NCBI RefSeq assembly: GCF_013170845.1
Contig: NZ_CP033367.1
Span: forward strand, 3,163,001 to 3,227,000
DNA: 64,000 bases
Direction: 5' to 3'
Source: Mesorhizobium loti R88b
Lineage (GTDB): Bacteria; Pseudomonadota; Alphaproteobacteria; Rhizobiales; Rhizobiaceae
A program made the position numbers and the translations under genes. Shown here piece after piece: positions 1 to 8,476 of this stretch; the first letter of the stretch is position 1, and every line of letters starts with the position of its first letter. Below the pieces are notes generated by a model that saw only the letters and a list, made by a program, of their open reading frames with translations, was not told the origin of the DNA and searched no databases.

Positions 1-4
1 TGCC

Positions 5-874
5 GTGCGCGCGACCGTTCCCGAGGATGCCTTCACGGCCGGCGCGCTGGGCACGCTGAGGGAAGGCAGCGGCGTCGTCATCAGGGATGACGGGCTGGTG
101 CTGACCATCGGCTATCTCATCACCGAGGCCGAGGAAGTTTGGCTGACCGCGCATGACGGCCGTGTCATTCCCGCGCACGCGCTGGCCTATGACCAGGAAT
201 CGGGCTTCGGGCTTGTTCAGGCGCTGGCGCCGACCGGGCTGCCGGCCGTGGCGCTGGGCGATGCCGGCAAGGCCAGGATCGGCGATGCGGTGGTGCTCGC
301 CGACGGCATCGGCCGGGCGGTCGAGGCCAAGATCGTCACCAAGCAGGAATTCGCCGGCTATTGGGAGTATCTGCTCGACGAGGCGATCTTCATCGCGCCC
401 GCGCATCCGTCCTGGGGCGGGGCGCCGCTGTTTGGCGCCGATGGCGCGCTGCTCGGCATCGGCTCGCTGCGCCTGCAGATGAGCCGCGCCGGCGAGGTCG
501 CCGATATCAATATGATCGTGCCGATCGATCTGCTGCCGCCGATCCTCGACGATCTCCTGACGCGCGGCCAGGTGGCCAGGCCGCCGCGTCCGTGGCTCGG
601 CGCGCTGTCGGCCGAGAGCGACGGCAAGGTGGTGGTGATGAGCGTGACCGCGGGTGGGCCGGCCGCCAAGGCGGGCTTGCGCGAAGGCGACGTCATCTCC
701 GAGGTCCGCGACGGTGCGGTCGACGGGCTTGCCGATTTCTATCGCAAGCTGTGGGACAGCGGCTCGGCCGGCGCGGAAATCCCGATGCGGGTGGTGCGCG
801 ACGGTCGCGAGACCTGGCTGCGGGTGAAATCCGCCGACCGTGGCAGCTTCTTGAAGAAGCCGCAGTTGCAATAG
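5..874 (+). CDS. HtrA/DegP-like protein without catalytic residues, PDZ domain (5' end may be cut)
   Basis: The translation has a trypsin-like fold of the HtrA type (about residues 15-180) followed by a PDZ domain (about 195-275). Aligned by eye to DegP, all three catalytic positions are lost. The His of the NNHVV box is Tyr37 (TIGYL), the Asp is Gly67 (ESGFGL), and the Ser of GNSGG is Trp137 (PSWGGA). The fold-defining glycines and the PDZ core are kept, so this is probably a maintained pseudo-protease that binds peptides or scaffolds rather than cuts. The frame is open to base 2 and no signal peptide is visible, so the GTG at 5 may not be the true start. The product is probably envelope-associated; its partner is unknown. 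Confidence 0.8.
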   Translation: MRATVPEDAFTAGALGTLREGSGVVIRDDGLVLTIGYLITEAEEVWLTAHDGRVIPAHALAYDQESGFGLVQALAPTGLPAVALGDAGKARIGDAVVLADGIGRAVEAKIVTKQEFAGYWEYLLDEAIFIAPAHPSWGGAPLFGADGALLGIGSLRLQMSRAGEVADINMIVPIDLLPPILDDLLTRGQVARPPRPWLGALSAESDGKVVVMSVTAGGPAAKAGLREGDVISEVRDGAVDGLADFYRKLWDSGSAGAEIPMRVVRDGRETWLRVKSADRGSFLKKPQLQ

Positions 875-893
875 GCCTGATTTCGGCCAGGCG

Positions 894-1862
894 ATGCATC
901 CAAGACTGCTCAGGACTTTTCTCGCGGTGGCGCGCAGCCGCAACATCACGCGTGCGGCCGAGGCGGTTCACCTTGCGCAATCCAGTGTCAGCGACCAGAT
1001 CCAGGCCCTCGAGGCCGAACTGGGCACTGCCTTGTTCACGCGCTCCAAGTCAGGCCTGGACCTGACGCCGGCGGGGCTGGCACTGAAGCCGATCGCCGAA
1101 GAGCTGTTGCGGCTCGACGGTGAGGCGCGCGCGGCGGTGCTGCTGGCTGCCGGACAGACAAATGGAACGTTGACCATCGGCGCGCTGGAGACGATCGCCT
1201 CGGCGCGGTTGGCGCCCTGGCTGCCGGGGTTCCAGGCCATCCATCCCGAGATCACCGTGCGCATGAAGGTGGCCGACAGCGGTACGCTGCTGCGTCAGCT
1301 AGGGGATGGCGACATCGACGTCGCCTTCTGCTTCGAGCGTAGCGATCTTGCGAAGGCCGATGAACGCCTGGCCAGGCGAACCATTGTGGCCGAACCGCTG
1401 GTGCTGGTCGCGGCTCCGGGGCATGACGCCGCGCCACACGACCTGGCGGCGCTTGCCGCGCGGCACTTCGTGGTGACGGAGCCCGGATGTGTGTACCGGC
1501 ACATGTTCGACACCGCCTTTGCCGAGAGCACGGCACCCAGACTTGCCGCCGAGGTCGGCAGCATCGGTGCCATTGCCCGGCTGGTGGCGGCCGGCGCCGG
1601 CTTGAGTCTCGTTCCGCGTCTCGCCGTCAGCGACGCGCTTGAGCGTGGTGAGCTTGTCGAACTGCCGTGGCCCGGCCCGGTGCAGGCCGCGCCGCTAACG
1701 ATGATCTGGCGACGCCGGCGCGTCCACCCGCCGGCACTGCGGCAATTGCTCGCCGCCGCGCGTGATACGTTGGCGCGTCCCGAAGCGGGTTCAGGAGTTG
1801 AATCGGCGGATAGCGCCAAGCCCTTGTTTCCAAACAGACTGACGGAAGCCGCCGCCAGCTAG
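894..1862 (+). CDS. LysR-family transcriptional regulator
   Basis: This 322-residue protein has an N-terminal winged helix-turn-helix (residues about 3-60, with the family's N-I-T-R-A-A-E and Q-S-S-V-S-D-Q-I core). A periplasmic-binding-protein-like effector domain follows (about 90-290). The length is usual for the family. It starts 19 bp after the pseudo-protease gene, possibly in the same transcript. Its stop overlaps the stop of the convergent SDR gene by two bases. The effector and targets cannot be read from the sequence; the adjacent SDR is a candidate target. Confidence 0.9.
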   Translation: MHPRLLRTFLAVARSRNITRAAEAVHLAQSSVSDQIQALEAELGTALFTRSKSGLDLTPAGLALKPIAEELLRLDGEARAAVLLAAGQTNGTLTIGALETIASARLAPWLPGFQAIHPEITVRMKVADSGTLLRQLGDGDIDVAFCFERSDLAKADERLARRTIVAEPLVLVAAPGHDAAPHDLAALAARHFVVTEPGCVYRHMFDTAFAESTAPRLAAEVGSIGAIARLVAAGAGLSLVPRLAVSDALERGELVELPWPGPVQAAPLTMIWRRRRVHPPALRQLLAAARDTLARPEAGSGVESADSAKPLFPNRLTEAAAS

Positions 1863-2587
1863 ACCAGCCGGTGTCCGCCCTCGACATGCAGCGTGGTCCC
1901 CGTGGTAAAGCCATTGCCGATGAGGAACAAAAGCGCGTCGGCGATGTCGTCGGGCTGGCCGACCCTGCCGACCGGCAGCCGCTCGGCCATCGCGGCAAGC
2001 GTTTCGGCTTTGCGGTCGCCGGCAACCTGCGCCCAGATTTCGGTGTCGACCCAGCCGGGCGAAACGGCGTTGACCCTGATCGGCGCCAGCTCGACGGCCA
2101 GCGCCCGCACCAGGCCTTCGAGCGCGGCATTGACGGCGGCGACGACAGAGCCGCGCGCCGCGGGCCGGTAGGCAGCGATGCCGGAAACGAAGGTCATCGA
2201 GCCGGTCGCGGCAAGCCGTGGCGCACCATGCCTGGCGAGCAGCAGCGGGCCGAAGAGCTTGCTGTCGACAACGCGTTGCGCCGCCTTGAGGTCAAGCTCC
2301 GGCAGCAGCCTGTAGGCGCCTTCGATGTCGGCCGCCGTGCTGACGATGTGGTCGAGGCCGCCGATGCGGGCGAATAACGCTGCAACCTGCTCTTCCCGCG
2401 TGATGTCGACGACGGCGACGGTGAGGCGAGTGGGGTTGCCCAGCGCCTCGCGTGCCTGTCGCAGCCTGTCTTTGCTGCGCCCGGCGATGACGATCTCGGC
2501 ACCGGCCTCGACGCAACGCCTGGCCAGGGCCAGGCCCATGCCGGAACCGCCGCCGACGATCAGGATCTTCTGGTTTGAAATGCTCAT
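1859..2587 (-). CDS. SDR-family NAD(P)-dependent oxidoreductase
   Basis: This 242-residue classical short-chain dehydrogenase has an N-terminal cofactor loop GGGSGMG (near residue 12), then R-S-K-D around position 38. The C-terminal half has the P-G-W-V-D-T-E segment. The usual catalytic Tyr-x-x-x-Lys is not clear: the region after the SGIAAY segment lacks a standard YxxxK, so activity may be altered. The start at 2587 begins MSISNQK. The open frame extends upstream but loses coding character there. The gene converges tail-to-tail on the LysR gene, and a VOC protein gene lies upstream on the same strand. Confidence 0.85.
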   Translation of the reverse strand: MSISNQKILIVGGGSGMGLALARRCVEAGAEIVIAGRSKDRLRQAREALGNPTRLTVAVVDITREEQVAALFARIGGLDHIVSTAADIEGAYRLLPELDLKAAQRVVDSKLFGPLLLARHGAPRLAATGSMTFVSGIAAYRPAARGSVVAAVNAALEGLVRALAVELAPIRVNAVSPGWVDTEIWAQVAGDRKAETLAAMAERLPVGRVGQPDDIADALLFLIGNGFTTGTTLHVEGGHRLV

Positions 2588-2711
2588 GTCGCTCTGCCTT
2601 TGCTGATTGAGACAAGGGCAGGGGATTGGCAGGTCAGGGCGCCATGGGAAAACGGAAGAAATCGATGGTGCTATCGGAGAGTCCGATCGTGGTGCAGTGC
2701 GGGATGGAAGC

Positions 2712-3089
2712 TCAGCTAAGTCGCGCTTGAACGCCTGCCTGGCTTCTATCCCTCTCCGCACTGGCAAACACAACCAGATTCCCATCGGGATCGCGCATGC
2801 GCATGATCCAGAAATCCGTGGCCTCCTCGATGGGGCCAGGTTCCAGTCCCGCATCCAGCAGCCTCTGCCTTTCGGGCGCCAGCGGCAGCACGCCAAGCGT
2901 CAGTGTCGAGGTGCCGGCCTTGTCCTTGTCCTCGAATAGCTGCACTTCGGCGCTGTCGGTGAATTGCCATTCGGCCAGCCCCGGCATCGGCCGGCGCAGC
3001 GGCGGCTTGCCGAAGAGCTTTTCGTACCAGCCAATGCTGGCCTCGAGGTCGGAGCAACTGACATGAGCGAAAATGGTTTCGATCGCCAT
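2712..3089 (-). CDS. VOC-superfamily (glyoxalase/bleomycin-resistance fold) protein
   Basis: This 125-residue single-domain protein has the paired beta-alpha-beta-beta-beta units of the VOC fold. It includes the typical opening about the SDLEASIGWYEKLFG segment and the closing R-D-P-D-G-N-L-V motif. The start at 3089 is preceded by a GGAGGG ribosome site; the in-frame ATG 12 bases upstream would sit on that site. Members are metal-dependent lyases, dioxygenases or binding proteins, and the substrate cannot be told here. It lies 124 bp upstream of the SDR gene on the same strand and may be co-transcribed. Confidence 0.85.
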   Translation of the reverse strand: MAIETIFAHVSCSDLEASIGWYEKLFGKPPLRRPMPGLAEWQFTDSAEVQLFEDKDKAGTSTLTLGVLPLAPERQRLLDAGLEPGPIEEATDFWIMRMRDPDGNLVVFASAERDRSQAGVQARLS

Positions 3090-3283
3090 CGGACCCTCCA
3101 TCGCAGTGTACACTCTTTCCGCAACGCGGCACGGGATGGCACGTTCCGGTGCTTCCTGGCAGCATGCTCCATTGCTGACGAAAACTGACAGCGGACCATG
3201 CCATGATGCCGGCAATCAAGGGATGACGGAGGCAAGATGTTGGTGATGCAGGCGACAACAATTCCGAACCGGCGGGCCGCCTG

Positions 3284-3883
3284 ATGGCGCCGGTCAAGGT
3301 CGATCCCAACAAGGTCCGGGAGTTTCCGGACCCGGCCAGTTTCCACGCCTGGCTCGGCGAGCACCACGCCTCGGAAACCGAAGTGTGGATCAAGGTCCAC
3401 AAGGTGGGCTCGGGACTGAAGTCGATCACGCCGAAGCAAGCCATCGACGTCGTGCTGTGCTTCGGCTGGATCGACGCGGTGCGCAAGGGGCTGGACGACA
3501 ACAGTTTTCTCCAGCGCTACACGCCGCGCGGCAAAAAGAGCATCTGGAGCAAGATCAACATCGACAATGTCGCGCGGCTCATAGAGGAGGGCCGCATGAC
3601 AGAACGTGGGCTGAAACAGGTTGAGGCCGCCAAGGCCGACGGGCGCTGGGCGCGCGCCTATGGCAGCGGCAAGGAGATGAAAATCCCCGACGATCTGCAA
3701 GCGGCCATCGACGCCGAGCCTGCGGCAAAAGCGATGCTGGACAAACTCAGCGCGCAGAACCGCTTCTCGCTCGCCTTCCGCACCCACAACATGAAGACCG
3801 AGGCCGGACGCAAGAAAAAGATCGAGACCTTCGTCGCCATGCTGAAGCGTGGCGAGACGATCTATCCGCAGGGCAAGAAATAG
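3284..3883 (+). CDS. YdeI/OmpD-associated family protein
   Basis: This 199-residue cytoplasmic protein matches the YdeI-like family by overall layout. It has an N-terminal F-x-x-W-L segment, the C-F-G-W-I-D motif (about residues 63-68), R-Y-T-P-R and W-S-K-I-N segments, and a basic C-terminal helix with a R-K-K-K-I-E-T stretch. Members are linked to envelope stress or peptide resistance but have no firm biochemistry. The last 22 bases overlap the 3' end of the convergent LysR gene. Confidence 0.8.
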   Translation: MAPVKVDPNKVREFPDPASFHAWLGEHHASETEVWIKVHKVGSGLKSITPKQAIDVVLCFGWIDAVRKGLDDNSFLQRYTPRGKKSIWSKINIDNVARLIEEGRMTERGLKQVEAAKADGRWARAYGSGKEMKIPDDLQAAIDAEPAAKAMLDKLSAQNRFSLAFRTHNMKTEAGRKKKIETFVAMLKRGETIYPQGKK

Positions 3884-4857
3884 GGGCTTTCAGGCGCCGG
3901 AATGCGGGTCGACGGTTCGGTCTGCAAGGGCGCTGACGACGCCATCAAAATGTCCCCGCGGACGGCCTGGACAAGAAAGTCGCGGATCGTCGTCACACGC
4001 AACGGCATGTTTCGGCGCGAGGGATAAACGACGTTGATCGGCAGGCGCGTCGGCGGAAAATCCGGCATCAGCTTGACCAGCCTGCCGGCTTCGATGTCGG
4101 GTCCGGCCAGAATATGGGAGAGCACCGCGAGCCCGCTTCCGGCCAGTGCTGCACGATGGACGGCCATTGAATTGTTGGCGACCAGGCGGGGCTCAATCCG
4201 CACGACAATGTCATCCGCTCCACCGGAGAATGACCATGACCGGCCGTCGCCGCCACGGCTGTAACAAATGCAGGCGTGATCCCTGATGTCTTGCGGCGTT
4301 CGCGGTGTGTCGCGTGCCTTGAGATAGGCTGGCGAGGCGACGAGAAAGGCTGTTGTCCAGCCGATCCGGCGGCACATCAGGCTGCTGTCGCCGACCGGCC
4401 CGAGGCGCACCTCGAGATCGATTGCGTTGGCGATGAGGTCCGAGGGCTCGTCGCGAAGGAGCAGCTCGACTTGAAGTGCCGGATGGCGTTCCAGTAGCCC
4501 CGCCAGGCGGTCGCTGATGAAGAACCCGAGCGGCGTCGGCAGGCTGAGCCTCACCTTTCCGGATACGGCTCCGGCTTCGGCGCCGCTGACCTGGCCGAGC
4601 GCTTCGACCGCTTCGAGGACGCGCAGCGCCATCGGCAGCATCTGTTCACCTTCCGCCGTCAAGGCGAGCGCGCTGGTCGTGCGGTGCAGAAGGCGCGTCT
4701 TGAGATGCGATTCCAGTGCGGAGACCTGCCGCGATACTGCCGGCTGCGTCAGATTGAGGTCGAGCGCAGCCGCCGAGAAGGACTTTGTCTGCGCCACCCG
4801 CAGGAATGTTCGCAACGCCGATACGACGTCCATCCTCGCCCTCATACTTTTCGACAT
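3862..4857 (-). CDS. LysR-family transcriptional regulator
   Basis: This protein of 331 residues (323 from the alternative Met at 4833) has a typical LysR helix-turn-helix near the N-terminus, with the T-Q-P-A-V-S-R-Q-V-S-A-L-E core, and an effector-binding domain. It resembles the AaeR/DmlR-like group. It is divergent from the AhpD-SDR-cupin-MscS operon across a 103-bp intergenic region and so probably helps regulate that operon as well as itself. The C-terminal tail is Pro/Ser-rich and overlaps the YdeI-like gene. Confidence 0.88.
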   Translation of the reverse strand: MSKSMRARMDVVSALRTFLRVAQTKSFSAAALDLNLTQPAVSRQVSALESHLKTRLLHRTTSALALTAEGEQMLPMALRVLEAVEALGQVSGAEAGAVSGKVRLSLPTPLGFFISDRLAGLLERHPALQVELLLRDEPSDLIANAIDLEVRLGPVGDSSLMCRRIGWTTAFLVASPAYLKARDTPRTPQDIRDHACICYSRGGDGRSWSFSGGADDIVVRIEPRLVANNSMAVHRAALAGSGLAVLSHILAGPDIEAGRLVKLMPDFPPTRLPINVVYPSRRNMPLRVTTIRDFLVQAVRGDILMASSAPLQTEPSTRIPAPESPYFLPCG

Positions 4858-4909
4858 AAGCCTTATGTCCGCATCCTAGGCGGATGGCGCTTTACTGTCC
4901 AGATATTAC

Positions 4910-4943
4910 GGATATTTATTATCCTTAAGGACATAGGATATCC
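4910..4943. promoter_or_regulatory. Two tandem 15-bp palindromic operators (GGAYAT-N3-WTATCC)
   Basis: Site 1 (4910-4924) reads GGATAT-TTA-TTATCC and site 2 (4929-4943) reads GGACAT-AGG-ATATCC, with centres 19 bp apart. Site 2 ends 17 bp before the ATG of the AhpD-like gene. The same palindrome occurs once upstream of the Rrf2 regulator gene at 8340-8354 (GGATAT-GAA-ATATCC). The shared architecture suggests that the Rrf2 protein represses this operon. The divergent LysR protein is the alternative binder. Confidence 0.65.
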
Positions 4944-4960
4944 TCAAACAGGGAAAAACC

Positions 4961-5440
4961 ATGACACAGCGCCTGAACGCCGCCCAGCAATCGCCTGAAC
5001 TGTTCAAGAAGCTTCTCGATTTCAGCATGGCCGAGACACACAGCGCCATTGAAGAGAAGATCCGCGATCTGGTCCACATCAGGGCCTCCCAGATCAATGG
5101 CTGCGCCTTCTGCCTCGACATGCATGTCAAGGAAGCGAGGATCCATGGCGAGAGCGAGTTGCGCCTCTACCATGTCGCCGTCTGGCGGGAATCGACCCTT
5201 TTCAGTCCCCGCGAACGGGCGGCCCTTGCCTGGACCGAAGCCGTCACCAGGCTTCCCGAGGGCGGCATAGAGGACGAGCGCTATGAGCGCGTGCGCGGCC
5301 AGCTTTCGGAAAAGGAAATCTCCGACCTGACCTTCTCGGTCATGTCCATCAACGCCTGGAACCGGCTCAACGTCGCGTTCAAGACCGTGCCCGGCTCCGC
5401 TGACAAGCTCTACGGCCTCGACAAGGCCGGCCTGAACTAA
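4961..5440 (+). CDS. AhpD-like carboxymuconolactone decarboxylase-family protein
   Basis: This 159-residue protein has the CxxC-x3-H redox motif of the AhpD family (Cys48, Cys51, His55, in the segment NGCAFCLDMH). It is all-helical and of usual length. Such proteins act as thiol peroxidase reductants or remove reactive acyl compounds. It is the first gene of an operon with an NAD(P)-binding protein, a cupin and an MscS channel, and is preceded by two palindromic operators. The redox Cys pair fits control by an Rrf2 redox/Fe-S sensor. Confidence 0.88.
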   Translation: MTQRLNAAQQSPELFKKLLDFSMAETHSAIEEKIRDLVHIRASQINGCAFCLDMHVKEARIHGESELRLYHVAVWRESTLFSPRERAALAWTEAVTRLPEGGIEDERYERVRGQLSEKEISDLTFSVMSINAWNRLNVAFKTVPGSADKLYGLDKAGLN

Positions 5441-5503
5441 GCCTTCCCTGACAAACCCATCAAACGACGCGGCGCGAGATCGCGGCCGCAAATGGAGACC
5501 ATC

Positions 5504-6280
5504 ATGAAAATCGTCATCATCGGAGGCACTGGCCTCATTGGCACCAAGACCACCGAACGCCTGCGCAAGCAGGGCCACGAGGTGATCGCAGCCGCGCCGA
5601 ATACCGGCGTCAACACCATCACCGGCGAAGGCCTGCAGGAGACGCTCCAAGGCGCCGAGGTGGTGATCGACCTCGCCAACTCCCCGTCCTTCGAGGACAA
5701 GGCGTCGATGGACTTCTTCACGATTTCAGGCCGCAACCTGCTCGCGGCCGGCAAGGCTGCTGGCGTCAGGCATCATATCGCGCTGTCGATTGTCGGCACT
5801 GAACGCCTGCAGGATTGCGGCTATTTCCGCGCCAAACTCGTCCAGGAAAATCTGATCAAAGCCTCCGGCATTCCCTACACCATCGTTCATTCGACGCAGT
5901 TCATGGAGTTCCTGGCCGGCATCGCCAAGTCGGGCATGGTCGGCGAGGCGGTACATCTGTCGCCGGCCTATGTGCAGCCCATCGCATCCGACGACGTCGC
6001 CGACGTCATGGCCGGTGTCGCGCTCGCCGCGCCGATCAACGGCATGATCGAGATTTCCGGTCCGCAGCGTCTGCGCATGAGCGAGCTCGTCGCCCGCTAC
6101 CTCAAGGCTGTCGGCGATCCTCGCGAGGTCGTGGCTGATCCGGAGGCGCTCTACTTCGGCGCCCGGCTGAACGACACTTCGCTGGTCTCCGACAACAATC
6201 CCCGCCTCGGCCACATCAGCTTCGAGCAGTGGTTCGCCGCCTCGGCGCGGAAATCACCGCCAGCAAACGCGGCGGCTTAG
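5504..6280 (+). CDS. NmrA-like NAD(P)-binding oxidoreductase
   Basis: This 258-residue atypical SDR has the Rossmann motif GGTGLIG at residues 7-13. It has no classical YxxxK catalytic pair and resembles NmrA/HSCARG and NAD(P)H:quinone-oxidoreductase-like proteins. The start at 5504 is chosen because GGAGAcc lies at the right distance; the ATG 12 bases upstream overlaps that site. It is the second gene of the operon, 63 bp after the AhpD-like gene. A role in reducing quinones or sensing the NADPH/NADP ratio is inferred from family membership. Confidence 0.85.
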   Translation: MKIVIIGGTGLIGTKTTERLRKQGHEVIAAAPNTGVNTITGEGLQETLQGAEVVIDLANSPSFEDKASMDFFTISGRNLLAAGKAAGVRHHIALSIVGTERLQDCGYFRAKLVQENLIKASGIPYTIVHSTQFMEFLAGIAKSGMVGEAVHLSPAYVQPIASDDVADVMAGVALAAPINGMIEISGPQRLRMSELVARYLKAVGDPREVVADPEALYFGARLNDTSLVSDNNPRLGHISFEQWFAASARKSPPANAAA

Positions 6281-6312
6281 GCATACCGCTCAATGGAAAA
6301 AGGAGTTTTCAA

Positions 6313-6732
6313 ATGATCAAGTCCATCGTTGCCGCCGTCGTCGTGACGGCAGCCCTGGCGGTTCCGGCCGGAGCGCATGACGCCGGCGAAAAGGGGGCCA
6401 AGGTTACCCTCGTCTATGAGCATGAACTGCCGAATGTTCCGGGCAAGAGCATCAAGGGCATCCTTGTCGAATACGCCCCCGGCGGCACCTCGCCGGCGCA
6501 CACGCATCCGAGTTCAGCTTTTATCTATGCGACCGTTCTGGAAGGCTCCATCCGCAGCCAGGTCAACAACGACCCGGTCAAGCTCTACAAGGCCGGCGAG
6601 AGTTTTTCGGAGATGCCGGGCGATCGCCACAGCGTCAGCGAGAACGGCAGCAAGACCAAGCCCGCAAAGCTGCTGGCGGTGTTCGTGGTCGATACCGCCC
6701 AGAAGGAGCTGACCTATCCGGTCAAGAAGTAG
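6313..6732 (+). CDS. Secreted cupin-domain protein
   Basis: This 139-residue protein has an N-terminal signal peptide (MIKSIVAAVVV, cleavage about Ala-His near residue 22). A single cupin barrel follows, with a metal-site-like H-T-H segment (S-P-A-H-T-H-P) and a later G-D-R-H. It is predicted to be periplasmic. The start at 6313 follows an AGGAG site, and a longer in-frame reading overlaps the preceding gene. It is the third gene of the AhpD operon, with a 32-bp gap. The substrate is unknown. Genome neighbours of this kind often act on quinones or reactive electrophiles, which is only a suggestion here. Confidence 0.85.
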   Translation: MIKSIVAAVVVTAALAVPAGAHDAGEKGAKVTLVYEHELPNVPGKSIKGILVEYAPGGTSPAHTHPSSAFIYATVLEGSIRSQVNNDPVKLYKAGESFSEMPGDRHSVSENGSKTKPAKLLAVFVVDTAQKELTYPVKK

Positions 6733-6798
6733 GCGCAGAGGCCGGACGTCTTCCTGGGGGCCGGCCGTGCCTGCAAGCTCAAATCCACCGGTGAGTTC

Positions 6799-7830
6799 AT
6801 GTTCGGCGATTATCTGCCTCTGGTCCTGATCAATCTGCTCGGGGCTGCCGGCATTGTCGTCTGGTGTTTCCAGGGGCGTGGGCGTCCGATGGCGCGCCTG
6901 GTCGTCCAGATCCTGTTCTTCGCCGGCATGACCGCGGTGCTCGGCTTCAGCGGTATCCTGCCGCATTGGGTGGCCGAGACAGATCTTACAGAACTCCAGG
7001 GCGCGGGCGCATATCTGGCGACGTCGGCGCGCATCCTGTGGTGGGTACACCTGGCCTGGACGCTTGTCGGCTTCGTGCGCCTCTACATTGTCCTGGAACA
7101 CAGGCCGCAAGAGGCGCGCCTGCTCCAGGACCTGGTCGTTGCCGCCATCTATCTCGGCGTGGCGCTGTCGATAACAGGCTTCGTCTTCGGTGCTCCCATC
7201 GGAACGCTGGCGGCAACGTCGGGCGTGGTCGCGATCATTGTCGGGCTGGCGCTGCAGAACACGCTTGGTGATGTCTTCTCCGGCATCGCGCTGACGCTGG
7301 GCCGACCCTACACGCTCGGTGACTGGATCATGCTGGGCGACGGCACGGAAGGACGGGTCGTGGAGACGACCTGGCGCTCCACGCATCTGCTGACCGGCGC
7401 AAACAACATCGTCATCATGCCCAACAGCGTCCTGGCGAAGCTCAGCCTGACCAATCTCAGCCGTCCAGACGCGACGCAGCAGATGAGCCTGACGGTGCGG
7501 ATCGCGGCCACGCAGGCGCCGCACGTCATCGAAGCGGCCATGCTTACGATTCTCGCCAGCTGCCAACGGATCGTCCAGGAGCCGGCACCGCTTGTCGCGC
7601 TCAAGGAGATCGACGCGGTGGCAGTGGGGATGGACCTGCTCTTTTGCGTGGCCGGTCCGGGCGACCGGCTGCTGGCGAGGAATGAGGTGATCGACCTTGT
7701 CCATCGCCATTGCGAAGCGAGCGGCCTTTCCCTTGCCCTGCCGCCCCAGGCTTATGCCGGCGCCCTGTCCGTGACGAGAGACCTGCCGCCGGCGCCGGTC
7801 ATGCGTTCGCGGTCATCCGGCGCGCTCTAG
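6799..7830 (+). CDS. MscS-family mechanosensitive ion channel
   Basis: This 343-residue protein has about four N-terminal membrane segments, then the pore-lining helix with alternating Gly/Ala (around the TSGVVAIIVGLALQNT segment). The MscS beta domain follows, with a G-D-W-I motif and a T-x-L-x-x-x-x-N-x-x-x-x-M-P-N segment, then a C-terminal alpha/beta cap. It sits in the inner membrane and releases solutes under hypo-osmotic stress. It is the last gene of the AhpD operon (66-bp gap). Its end overlaps the convergent Rrf2 gene by 18 bp. Confidence 0.9.
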   Translation: MFGDYLPLVLINLLGAAGIVVWCFQGRGRPMARLVVQILFFAGMTAVLGFSGILPHWVAETDLTELQGAGAYLATSARILWWVHLAWTLVGFVRLYIVLEHRPQEARLLQDLVVAAIYLGVALSITGFVFGAPIGTLAATSGVVAIIVGLALQNTLGDVFSGIALTLGRPYTLGDWIMLGDGTEGRVVETTWRSTHLLTGANNIVIMPNSVLAKLSLTNLSRPDATQQMSLTVRIAATQAPHVIEAAMLTILASCQRIVQEPAPLVALKEIDAVAVGMDLLFCVAGPGDRLLARNEVIDLVHRHCEASGLSLALPPQAYAGALSVTRDLPPAPVMRSRSSGAL

Positions 7831-8301
7831 CACCCATTCGAAGCTGTTCTTCCAGAGCTCCTCCGGGATCTCCAGCGCCAGCGCTTCGGTAAGGTCGGAA
7901 AGCCTGACGCCGCGCAATTTTGCCCGCCAGGCCTCATCGGCTTCCCACATGATGCGCGACACCGCGCAAGGGCTGCTTTCACAATAGCCCTGCGGACGGC
8001 ACGGATTGTTTGCACGGATGTTGTTGCACACAAACGTCCGCGCCTTGCCCTCCACCGCCTCAACGATGTCGAGGAAGGTCAGTTCGGCCGGTGGCCGCGC
8101 CAATCGATACCCGCCCGATGGACCGAGCGTCGTATTCACCAGACCCGCCTGCGACAGGCTTTGCAGCGCCTTGGAAAGATATTCCTTGGGAAGGCCGTGG
8201 AATTCGGCGAGCGCTTTCGTCGAGAGATACCGTCCCTCAGGCAGACCGGCGAGAATGGCGCAGCAGTGCAGCGCCCATTCGACTTGGCTTTTCAGGATCA
8301 T
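7813..8301 (-). CDS. Rrf2-family transcriptional regulator, probable Fe-S or thiol sensor
   Basis: This 162-residue protein has an Rrf2 winged helix at the N-terminus, including the G-P-x-G-G-Y-R wing at about residues 60-66. A Cys-rich loop carries Cys92, Cys101, Cys107 and Cys112. IscR uses three Cys in this loop to ligate a [2Fe-2S] cluster, so redox, iron or NO sensing is likely. A perfect 15-bp palindrome lies 39 bp upstream of the start and recurs in front of the AhpD operon. This suggests autoregulation and control of that convergent neighbour. It is not a convincing IscR, because no isc/suf genes are near. Confidence 0.87.
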   Translation of the reverse strand: MILKSQVEWALHCCAILAGLPEGRYLSTKALAEFHGLPKEYLSKALQSLSQAGLVNTTLGPSGGYRLARPPAELTFLDIVEAVEGKARTFVCNNIRANNPCRPQGYCESSPCAVSRIMWEADEAWRAKLRGVRLSDLTEALALEIPEELWKNSFEWVLERAG

Positions 8302-8339
8302 CAGTGAATTCCAAGGCCGATGCTGATCGAATTCATTAA

Positions 8340-8354
8340 GGATATGAAATATCC
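8340..8354. promoter_or_regulatory. 15-bp palindromic operator upstream of the Rrf2 gene
   Basis: GGATAT-GAA-ATATCC is a perfect inverted repeat with a 3-bp spacer, placed 39 bp before the Rrf2 start codon. It matches the pair of sites at 4910-4943 and is most simply an Rrf2 autoregulatory site. The rest of the 175-bp gap between the Rrf2 and GST genes shows no gene. Confidence 0.65.
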
Positions 8355-8476
8355 CTATTTAGCCGGGGTGTAAACAGACAGGTTCCGCAGGACGGGATCG
8401 GCATGGTCTGTTGCCAGGGCGGCTTGGCGGCGCGACATGCGCAATGCCGATATCCGCAGGGCAAGATATAGCGGCT

